NCBI GenBank assembly: GCA_023091665.1
Contig: JALJCQ010000022.1
Coordinates: 744,001-808,000, forward strand
Reading direction: 5' to 3'
DNA: 64,000 nt
Source: Pythium myriotylum
Lineage: Eukaryota > Oomycota > Peronosporomycetes > Pythiales > Pythiaceae
Shown here: positions 7,561 to 16,100 of the stretch, in pieces
How the letters are laid out: each line of letters starts with the position of its first letter
Numbering within the stretch: the first letter of the stretch is position 1
Program-made: the position numbers and the translations under genes
The notes under the pieces: generated by a model
Databases searched by the model: none
Seen by the model: the letters and a program-made list of their open reading frames with translations, nothing else
What the model was told of the DNA's origin: nothing

Positions 7561-7677
7561 CTCCGGACTATTTGACCAATCATCTATATTGGCCAATCAT
7601 CGTCGACTGGAACATCGTATTTTGACCAATAATCTATTTTGGCCAATCATCGTCGACTGCAACAAGGTCAAGTTATC

Positions 7678-8535
7678 ATGGACGGCGATCATCCGGTTAT
7701 GAACCTCCTGGAGGGGTTGACACACTCCATCCATGAGCTCACCCGAAACATGGCCAACCAAAACCATGAGTTCCGTGCGGTTATGTTGGAGCAAGTACAA
7801 CAACAACAACATGGACGTGAGTTCAAGATTGAAGGGGCATCTATGCCAATGTTCCACGGTCGGCCAGACGACAGTGTCGATGAGTACATCTTTGAGGCCA
7901 AGTTGTTCATGAGAGGCAAGAACATTGACTACCAGCTCCACGAGAATCAAGCTCGAGTCGTCGCCATGCTAGCTAGCAACCTCCGTTCTGGAGCTGCATC
8001 GTGGTACCATAGTCGGGTTGTGGTCGACCAAATGCCAATCACGACGATCGACGAGTTCGAACAGGCACTCACGGATGAGTTCATTCCGCCCGACCAGCAG
8101 CAACGTCTCCGCGCTGCCCTCCGTATGTGCCGACAGACGGGCCACGTGGACGACTACGTTGCGCGCTTCAGAAAGATCATCGCCCAAGTGCGTGAAATGT
8201 CGCAACTGGACAAAGTAGATCGCTTTGTAGAGGGCCTGAAGCCAGAAACAAAGAAGGAAGTGAACTACCTACGTTGCACGACTCTGCGAGATGCCATCGC
8301 GGCGGCACAAGCGTATGAGAGAGCCCACTTTGGTGTCGAACGACCACCGAGACGCGCTCGACCGCATCTCGACTCTGGTGCCGAACCGATGGACATTTCA
8401 TACGCCGGTGTCCTCAAGCCAACCAAGGAACAGTGCCGTACTCAAAACCTGGGCTTTTATTGCCGCGAAACTGGTCATCGCATTGCTCAGTGCCCAAAGC
8501 GTCGTCAGGGAAACGACGCTGCTCAACGGATGTAA
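7678..8535 (+). CDS. gag: Gag of relic Ty3/gypsy element (unit 1)
   Basis: Same 285-residue protein as 1531-2388 with silent differences only (for example near 7717 and 7926). It has a capsid-type core and the same degenerate CCHC knuckle lacking its first Cys. Confidence 0.82.
   Translation: MDGDHPVMNLLEGLTHSIHELTRNMANQNHEFRAVMLEQVQQQQHGREFKIEGASMPMFHGRPDDSVDEYIFEAKLFMRGKNIDYQLHENQARVVAMLASNLRSGAASWYHSRVVVDQMPITTIDEFEQALTDEFIPPDQQQRLRAALRMCRQTGHVDDYVARFRKIIAQVREMSQLDKVDRFVEGLKPETKKEVNYLRCTTLRDAIAAAQAYERAHFGVERPPRRARPHLDSGAEPMDISYAGVLKPTKEQCRTQNLGFYCRETGHRIAQCPKRRQGNDAAQRM
8508..8514 (+). other. Putative -1 frameshift heptamer GGGAAAC (unit 1)
   Basis: Same phase as at 2361: G GGA AAC in the gag frame, with pro in -1. 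Confidence 0.55.
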
Positions 8536-9110
8536 GTGGAGTGTCCGTTGAGCAATCCATTCAAGTATCAGAAGAATCTCCAACTCAGAAATCAGAAGAA
8601 TGCGCGGTCGAGTTTGACATGGAGGCCGCAGAAACCGGTGCTCGATCGGTCGTTGGGTCCAGTGTGTGCTCCGTGGAGATTGATGTCGATGTGGCCGAGG
8701 GCCAATCCGAGTCGTTGTTGTTTGTGGACGCGACTATTCAGGGTAAATCAGTGCGAATGTTGGTGGATTCCGGTGCGTCGCACACGATCATCAAATCTGG
8801 GCTGTTAAAGCCACCCGAGCTGAAGAAGCACACTATGGTGACTGCACGTGATTTTCAAGGTCAGCCACGGTCTCGGCAATGTCTGGAGTACTCGGTGCCT
8901 ATCGGTGTCCAAGGCCAAGTCTCGTTGGTACCAGTCATCGAGTGGCCATTGCAACAATCGTTTGATGGGATATTGGGTCAATCATGGCTGCAGGTCGCGA
9001 ATCCTCACATTGATTGGGCCACCCGCAAGTTAGTTATGGCGCCCACGACAAGTGTGGAGCCATCCCGCACTCCCTCGGACTCAACACCAACACGGCACCT
9101 TGTGGTATAG
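8514..9110 (+). pseudogene. pro: Truncated retropepsin of relic element (unit 1)
   Basis: DSGAS and ILGQSWL motifs are present. The frame enters the 5' LTR at 9101 and stops at 9108-9110. Identical to the unit 0 copy. Confidence 0.75.
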
Positions 9111-9894
9111 CGCCCCGACTCCGCGGGCATGAGTTTCTGCAAGCGCTAGGTGATCAGTCAGGCGAAGGTGTCCACGACCAAGTCCCAAGGAAGTGATCAG
9201 TCTGGCGTACCCTTAGTACCCAAGTCAAGACGAAGTGAACAGTCTGGCGCCCAAGTCAAGATTCCGTATTCCAGACTCGGCGGTACAAGGTATCGTATTT
9301 CTCTTTATTCAGAAGCCTCACATAAAAACAGTAGGAGTAGGAGCCTTACATTTGACAGATTTCAGTAGGTAGGAATGGTGCTTGCCACCCAATAACCCAC
9401 GGAAAGGGGGCGATTCTCCGCCGCTAATTCCGTGGGAGTCAGTCCACAATTTTTCCTCCTTCTCGCAGAAGCCCCCTGATCCTCCCTCAACAGTAGCCCG
9501 TCAGTATCTCGAGGAAGTTACTAAGAGTTTCGAAGTGATCAGTCTGGTCGATCGGCCGCCTGTTTTGGGTACAGTCGCGATCCGAAGTGATCAGTCTGGC
9601 CGAGGGCCGGGTGGTTTTGCCTGCGCTTCCTGCCAAGTTCCCCGTAGGAGATCTCCAGGAGCTTCATCGTCTCCAAGCCGTTCTTTCTCGCTGCCTCTAG
9701 ACTTGTGAGGGTCTAGTTGTAGTGTCGTGTCAGAGTTCCGGGTCTCCGCTTCAAAGAAGTTGTGATATCCGGGTCTGAAGCGAGTGTTCGAAGCACGCAA
9801 GATCCACCCCTTTCCTGAGAATATTGTTGCCGTCGGTGACTCAAGAGCGAGCCTACGTACGCCAGGTGCCCGTTTTTGATTCTGCCACACGACA
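9101..9894 (+). repeat. 5' LTR of element 1
   Basis: 794 bp with TG..CA ends. It holds 17-bp motif copies at 9190 and 9232 (42 bp apart) and 9532 and 9584 (52 bp apart), plus a degenerate one at 9147. ATAAAAA at about 9322 is a possible TATA-like or polyadenylation element. It differs from its own 3' LTR at roughly 15 sites. Confidence 0.95.
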
Positions 9895-9896
9895 AC

Positions 9897-9914
9897 TGGT
9901 GCGTATGCCAGGAG
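9897..9914 (+). other. Primer-binding site of element 1
   Basis: TGGTGCGTATGCCAGG begins two bases after the LTR, where a PBS complementary to a tRNA ending in CCA is expected. The tRNA species cannot be named from this window. The gag ATG (9905) lies inside the site. Confidence 0.6.
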
Positions 9915-11875
9915 CGGAGCCGTTAGCTGTTACGATACACGGTGAGAAGATGGAAAAGAAGGCAGAGATGCGGCAAGGTCAAGTCACAGACCCGAAGAAT
10001 GTTTCGATCCGCCTCGTTGTTCAGAGCGCGGTCCATGACACAACTCGGGTGTACCGACTGTCAGAAGCGAACGAAATCGGCCTTCGGTATCAACGACAGG
10101 TGTTGAAGATGCCGTCCGACTCAGAATGCTGGTTTTCCCTGTATGAAATTACGAAAGTAGGGCCTGCGACATTCTTTGCCGGTTCGCGACTGAGGGCGTC
10201 CACCTACGACTTCGCGACGATTGACGAAGCGATTGATTTTGTGGAGAAGATGTTGACGTCATGCGGTTACAATTTGTATCGGAGAAGCAATTACCAAGAT
10301 GCAGTCTACCTGAATCCAGAACGGATGGCGCAGGACATGGGCTACATGATGTCAGTTCTGCTTGCCGAGTATGAGTGGGAGACCAGCGTTATCCAATATC
10401 GGGAGGAGGACACAACGTTCGAACCGAAGTACATGGTCGTTGCTGACGTAGCCCACACTCCGCAGACCAAGCCGGCGAAGCCGCGCTCGATGAAACGTTT
10501 TGATGAAGAATCCAGCTCAGATGAAGAAATTCAGCTCGAGAGTCCAATCAGGAAGAAGCTGGAGTTTGCCAGTGATGAAGGATCCTTCTCCTCCCCCACG
10601 GACAAGATCAAGCGAAAGAATAACCCGCTGGCGACGAAGCTGATGGCGCTGACGGCCGGAGGGATGTTGTCGATGGATGAGCTATCAGAAGTGATACAAG
10701 CGCTGAGCCCAGATACCACGAAGCGAGTTGCGGCCACGCGAGCCCCGGCGAAACAGGCTCGAGGCGCTAAGAAAGGATTCGCGCGTCTAGAAGATCCCGA
10801 GTCTGACGACGGTGAACAGGACGAATCATCTGACGAAGAAGCATTCAAGCGCGTCAAGAAACCAGTCAAGAAGTCGAAGAAGCCAGTCAAGCGCAGTGCT
10901 CGCCATCCAGATATGGAAGATGAGCTCGGTCTTTCAATGTATGAAGATTCCGACTCGGATGTGTCTGGACCTCGACGACGTGATCGACACGTGACAACGG
11001 TCATCCAGAATGTCAATGTGAAGTCGTTCAGTGGTGCCAAGGTTTTCCCGGAAGAAGCCAAGGCGTGGCTCTCGAAGTTTCTTCACATCGCTGATCTGTC
11101 CAACTGGTCCAATCGCCAACGTCTCGGTTCGTTCGTAGACGCTCTCACGGGTCCGGCGAGGTATTGGCAGAAGCAGCTCCCTTCGTCAACGAGGAAGAAG
11201 TGGAAGCTCACGATGAAGGCCTTTTATCGAAAGTATTGCACTGAGAGCACGCCATCTACGCTCACGTACTATCGTCTAACTCAGAAGCCCGATGAATCTG
11301 CGCTGGACTACTTCTATCGCTTTAACGCAGCAGGTCTTCGCGCGCGCATCGATTTCCGTGTAGACGACGACGATGACGAAGATCGTATCCCGGTCGATTT
11401 GAAGGATCACATTCAGCAGTTCTTCGACACGCTCCATGACAAAGCTGTTCAGTCTCAATTCCGTTACAGCAAGTACAAGTCGATCGACAAGCTCGAGGAG
11501 AAGCTCGAGATGTACGAGAACTCTCAAGCGAAGCCAACGCCTAAGAAACAGGCCAAGAAGCAACCGGAAGAGAGCAATGACCCACCTCCTGCAGCCAGTA
11601 AGGTCAATGCAGGTCAGAGGCAGCAAGGCTCTAATGGTGGAAGTCAAGCTCATCAGACTGGTGGAAACAGCAATGAGGTCCGCTGTGAACATTGCGGCAA
11701 GTCCGGACATACTAAGGAAAGCTGCTTCCGACTTCATGAGTGTGAGTTTTGTGGAGTGACTGGTCACACGATTCAAGTCTGCCGTGCTTTCACCGAGAAG
11801 ATGAAGATGCTCAGCCCAAAGCTCAAGACCGGCGGGATTACTGTGGATGATCTCGTTCGGCAGTTAAACCGCTAG
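9905..11875 (+). CDS. gag: Gag of giant element 1
   Basis: 656 residues from the ATG at 9905, which lies inside the PBS; the frame is also open back into the LTR to 9824 without an ATG. About residues 190-375 form a charged, low-complexity region with acidic and Lys-rich blocks. About 385-490 is the retrotransposon Gag core (AKAWLSKFL, LTGPARYWQ, FYRKYC). Two canonical CCHC knuckles follow near 595-632 (CEHCGKSGHTKESC and CEFCGVTGHTIQVC), which bind RNA during packaging. It is longer than a usual Ty3 Gag because of the N-terminal extension. pro follows in the -1 frame. Confidence 0.88.
   Translation: MPGAEPLAVTIHGEKMEKKAEMRQGQVTDPKNVSIRLVVQSAVHDTTRVYRLSEANEIGLRYQRQVLKMPSDSECWFSLYEITKVGPATFFAGSRLRASTYDFATIDEAIDFVEKMLTSCGYNLYRRSNYQDAVYLNPERMAQDMGYMMSVLLAEYEWETSVIQYREEDTTFEPKYMVVADVAHTPQTKPAKPRSMKRFDEESSSDEEIQLESPIRKKLEFASDEGSFSSPTDKIKRKNNPLATKLMALTAGGMLSMDELSEVIQALSPDTTKRVAATRAPAKQARGAKKGFARLEDPESDDGEQDESSDEEAFKRVKKPVKKSKKPVKRSARHPDMEDELGLSMYEDSDSDVSGPRRRDRHVTTVIQNVNVKSFSGAKVFPEEAKAWLSKFLHIADLSNWSNRQRLGSFVDALTGPARYWQKQLPSSTRKKWKLTMKAFYRKYCTESTPSTLTYYRLTQKPDESALDYFYRFNAAGLRARIDFRVDDDDDEDRIPVDLKDHIQQFFDTLHDKAVQSQFRYSKYKSIDKLEEKLEMYENSQAKPTPKKQAKKQPEESNDPPPAASKVNAGQRQQGSNGGSQAHQTGGNSNEVRCEHCGKSGHTKESCFRLHECEFCGVTGHTIQVCRAFTEKMKMLSPKLKTGGITVDDLVRQLNR
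11863..11869 (+). other. Putative -1 frameshift heptamer GTTAAAC (gag/pro, element 1)
   Basis: In the gag frame this reads G TTA AAC, two codons before the gag stop (TAG 11873-11875). After a -1 slip the ribosome continues CCG CTA GCC in the pro frame, which is open from 11851. GUUAAAC is an established slippery heptamer in arterivirus. Conserved at 33293 and 54733. Confidence 0.6.
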
Positions 11876-13197
11876 CCCCGCAGCGCTCTGCCAGTGCTGT
11901 ACGTGACGGGGACGTCGCGGCGACTTTGCATGTGAAGAAGATCCGGCGCAAATCGAAGAAATACCAGAAACAAAAGGCGCCTTACATTGATGAAGAAAGT
12001 GTTCACGTGGAAAATGGAGCGAAGAAACATGAAGAAACAAGTTATGATGACACTGTGCATGAAGAACGGAACGTGTATGAAGATACAGTCAAGGATGTCA
12101 CGCTACCTGCGGTGTTTGAATCGGTAGTGTCGACTGTGGATGAGAAACAAGAAGAAACAAGTGATGGAAACTGTGTATGTGAAGATGTATATATGAGAGA
12201 AGCAGTTGGTGATGAAGATGAAGAGTTGCGTGTGCTATGGTGCCCAATTGAGCCAATTGAAGAAGGTGATGAGGGCGCTTGCGACAAAGATGCTGATGAA
12301 GAAGATATGAAGATGCCAAATGGTGCTCGAGATATCTCTCTGCAAAGAAAGGTAACTCACATTCGTCTCGTTGGTGATGAACGACGAGGGTGGTGGAAGA
12401 ACCACGAATTGTCAACGAACGAGAAGATACAAGCCTTCGTGCATGGTGCTGTTGAAGGACTCGAGATTCCGTTGATGCTGGATTCGGGAGCGAACATCAG
12501 TCTGTTACACACCAACTTGGCACGTAAGTTGGGGTTGAGAGTGCGGGCGTTCGAGGACTCGAGTGAATTCTTCGGTGTGAGCGAGGAACCGATGCAAGCA
12601 CACGGAAAGGTCGTGGTGAAGATCCGGCTGGGAGAGTTCGTGGTGTACGAAGTCGAGATGTGGGTGGCTGAGTTTGAAGCTCACTCGTTAATTATTCTCG
12701 GCACCGACTTCATGATGTGCGCTGGGCTGAAGATCGACTTGGGCAAGAAGCGGTGTGAAGTGCCTGACGAAGATGCGTTGCCGCTGCTGAGTTATGATGA
12801 TCTGCACTGTGAGGCGTATGCGGCTTCGTATGACGCGGTGCGCTTGGCTGTGAAGATGCCGCTCCTGCGTGGCAGCGACGTTGCTGTGCTGGTTGCTGGG
12901 GAGACCCGCCTCGAAGTGATCGGTCTGGAGTCGAGCAAAGGAGGGGCCACTAAAGAGGCGAGTACGGAGCCGAATAGAGGCGCGGTCACCGAAGCGATCA
13001 GTCTGGCGGAATGTCTCAATCATGAAGAGGCCGAAGTGATTAGTCTGGTCCAGGGCAGAGCGGGAGCAACTGAAGTGAACAGTCTGGCGGGTGAGCGAGC
13101 GTCTTCCCAGGTTTGCATGCTGGACGAACCCCCCCCCCCCCTGAAGATCTGGATCAGTCGAAGTTTGCAAGAGAAGTCTACGTCCATGAGGGGGTAG
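11869..13197 (+). CDS. pro: Protease (retropepsin) region of giant element 1
   Basis: Open from 11851 in -1 to gag, with no ATG near the start, so it is probably made as Gag-Pro. An acidic N-terminal stretch of about 190 residues precedes the aspartic protease: LMLDSGANISLL (catalytic Asp) near residue 205 and IILGTDFM near 276. The C-terminal tail holds four copies of the 17-bp motif, read as EVIGLE, EAISLA, EVISLV and EVNSLA. The frame then crosses a run of 13 C and ends at 13197. In elements 2 and 3 the run is 24 C and the frame stops right after it. Confidence 0.85.
   Translation, partial: PLAPQRSASAVRDGDVAATLHVKKIRRKSKKYQKQKAPYIDEESVHVENGAKKHEETSYDDTVHEERNVYEDTVKDVTLPAVFESVVSTVDEKQEETSDGNCVCEDVYMREAVGDEDEELRVLWCPIEPIEEGDEGACDKDADEEDMKMPNGARDISLQRKVTHIRLVGDERRGWWKNHELSTNEKIQAFVHGAVEGLEIPLMLDSGANISLLHTNLARKLGLRVRAFEDSSEFFGVSEEPMQAHGKVVVKIRLGEFVVYEVEMWVAEFEAHSLIILGTDFMMCAGLKIDLGKKRCEVPDEDALPLLSYDDLHCEAYAASYDAVRLAVKMPLLRGSDVAVLVAGETRLEVIGLESSKGGATKEASTEPNRGAVTEAISLAECLNHEEAEVISLVQGRAGATEVNSLAGERASSQVCMLDEPPPPLKIWISRSLQEKSTSMRG
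12913..13088 (+). repeat. 17-bp motif cluster in pro tail (element 1)
   Basis: Copies start at 12913 (GATCGG variant), 12991, 13033 and 13072; spacings 78, 42 and 39 bp. All are in one reading frame. Confidence 0.85.
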
Positions 13198-16100
13198 AGA
13201 TGTCAGTTGAGAGCATGAAAGAGCAGCTTGCGTTGCTACCTGAGTTTGACGAGGCCCCGCTGGTGGAAGTCGACATGAGTGAAGCTGACATCGGCGACGA
13301 GGAGACGACGGCCGAGGAGATTGAGATGATCAGAGAAACGTTGGAAGCAAGGTCCGCTAGCTTTATTAGCTCCGGGAACGCTCTACCGCCGCCAGCGAAA
13401 GGAGTCGTGTGTGACGTGGACGTCGGGGACGCGAAGCCGATCGCTCAAGCCGCGAGACGAGTGCCGCCGCACCTGCTGGGAAGATTGTATGAGTTACTGC
13501 GCGGCCTTCTCCGACAAGGTTTGATAAGATATTCGAACTCACCATGGGCATCACCGATCGTCATTGTGCTGAAGAAGAACGGGAAAGACATCCGCCTTTG
13601 CATCGACTATCGTCTGGTGAATCGACTAACGAAGCTGATGGTGTACGCGATGCCACTGATAGATGATCTGCTCGACAATTTTGAAGGGATCATGTGGTTT
13701 TGCTCCTTGGATAATGCGAGCGGATTCTGGGCTGTACCTTTAACGGTCCGCGCGCGACTTGTGACTGCATTTATATGCCCGCTCGGACACTTCGAATGGA
13801 CGAGGATGCCTCAAGGGTTGAAGAATGCCCCACAGATCTACCAGCGCATGATTGATAACGCGCTGTGGAGCATGGTGAGACGACTCAGCAACCGTGATGT
13901 GAGATTCAAGGCTGTCGGGTGGACGGAGGACGAGTTAGATGACATGGAGGCCCAACGAGAGAAGGAGCGCATCGACATTGACGTACCGCTGAAGCGAGAC
14001 GTATTTCATCGAGGTGAGCCACAGGAGTCGGATGTACTGCCGGTGATCAAGCGCCGATCATACATTGATGATATCACCTTTGGGGCAACGACGTGGTCGG
14101 AGATGAACGTGATGCTGCAGTGTCTGCTCGATGCATTTCAATACTGGGGAGTGACCGTGAGTTTGCGGAAGAGTTCGTTTGGAAAAAAGTCAGTTGAGTT
14201 CCTCAGTCACGTGATCTCGCGAGAAGGGTTGATGAGCGCCCCAAGAAACCTCGAGTCGATCAGGCAGATGCCGTTTCCGTCGACGCAGAAAGGGTTGCAG
14301 CGATTCATCGGCAGCCTGATTTATTACCACAAGTTTATCAGCAACTTTGCGACTTATGCGGCAGTCCTGTATGAGGTCACTGACCTGAGACTGAGAGATG
14401 GGAGCCAACTTGATCATGCAAAGAGAGCCTTCGAAGAACTGAAGATGAAGCTATGCGACGCGCCTCTTCTGCGCCATGTTGAACGCGGACGAGAGCTTGT
14501 TATAGTGCTGTACACGAACAAGTGGGCTGTCGGAGCATCAGTTTGCCAAGAGCACGACGGGATTCTACATCCAGTTCGATTTGTGAGTAAAGTTTTCAAG
14601 GATGCAGAGACTCGGTATACGCCTGCAGAACAAGAAGTGTTAGCTCTGCTGAAGACGCTCCACGTCGCGAGTCACTACCTGCTCGGCCAACCGATTATAG
14701 TGTACGCGAGATACTCTACCATGAAGTGGGTCTTCACGTCGAAGAGTCTGACCGGTCGTACCATCCAGTGGGCCGCCATGTTGTCGCCATGGAGCTTGAC
14801 AATTATTCGAAGCGATGAGACTCCCGCCGGTTTGATGGCAGTGTTGGCAGCATCGATAACACCTGCAGAACAAATGGATGCAATACTCGAAGACATCGCG
14901 CCGATGAAGACAATTAAAGATATACCAGTCATTCGACCCTTCCCTGATCTACGAAGAAATGCAGACGGATACGTGCTCACGTTCGATGGGGCAGTCAAGT
15001 TGAAGGGTACCCGGTCTGGCACGTTTGGTATGATCCTATGGAAACTGCCTGAGTGGAAGGTGGTTGCCGCGGAATATGATGTGAAGGAAGGGCTTACCGT
15101 GAACGACAGTGAATATCACGGCCTGCTCGGCGCACTCGAACTGGCAACGACGCGGGGTATCAAGGAGGTGCTCGTGTGTGGCGACTCCCGCCTGGTAATC
15201 GGGCAGGTAAACGGTGACCTTCGGTGCAATCAAGCGTCGCTACAAGTCTGGCCGAATCGGGCAAAAGAGCAGCTCACCTTGTTCGACAGTGTGAGTTTCA
15301 TTCACATCGCGCGTAAGTACAACCAGGCGGCAGACTTCCTCACCAGGGAGGCCATGCGATCCCAGTCGAGAGGCTCGGTCACTGATGATGCGCGCTTGCA
15401 CGACTTGGAGCTTTTGAACACTCTCCCGGAGTTGTTGTACCGCGTGGATGATGAACACGTGTACGAAGGAAAGCTGGAGGCGGAACCGGGGGCCACTATA
15501 ATGGTAAGGCGAGTTGACCAGTCTGGCCACAAGGCTGAGCCAAATTCAGGTCAACTGATCAGTCTGGATTCGACTACCACCCGTGCAGAGTCAAGCGAAC
15601 AGTCTGGTGAAGAATCGCAGTCAGCGTTGGAAGAGAAGAGCGAATTCGCGCCAGTCAAAGTGGCGAGCGGGCGCCAGGTGGCGGGATTGTATGACGGTTC
15701 AATCTACGAAGTGTTTGTTGTCGACACGAGAAAGCGGACGAGGTCGAAGAAGGAGAGCCACACGAAGAAGCAAAAAGAAGGGTCGAACGCAGCTGACATT
15801 GGGACATTCGAGGATGATGGATCAAAGCCGGCCAGAGAATGGACACCATTGCATGTGAGCGGGGAGATGCTAAGTCAAGCTCAGGTGGAGAGGTTCCGAC
15901 GAGTGGCGGCAGCGCAACGCCGAGATGAATGGTGCAAGCAGGTAATCGCGTATCTCGAGGGCAATGAGGAGGAGTTCTCTTCGTCGACCGCGCTCAAGCG
16001 GGTAGCGCGGATCGCTGTCCTATATGTGCTCGATTCAGATGGGGTGTTGTACTACTCCCCCCAAGGAGGGAAATCGGAAGCTTTGAAGATGCGATTGGTA

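Noticed and set aside
9190..9600. CRISPR-like array from the regularly spaced repeats
   Set aside because: This is eukaryotic retroelement DNA, copies come in pairs or triplets spread over 15 kb, and there are no cas genes.
10531..11061. 176-codon minus-strand frame opposite gag
   Set aside because: Ser-rich mirror of the acidic/Lys-rich gag region; explained by codon bias on the other strand.
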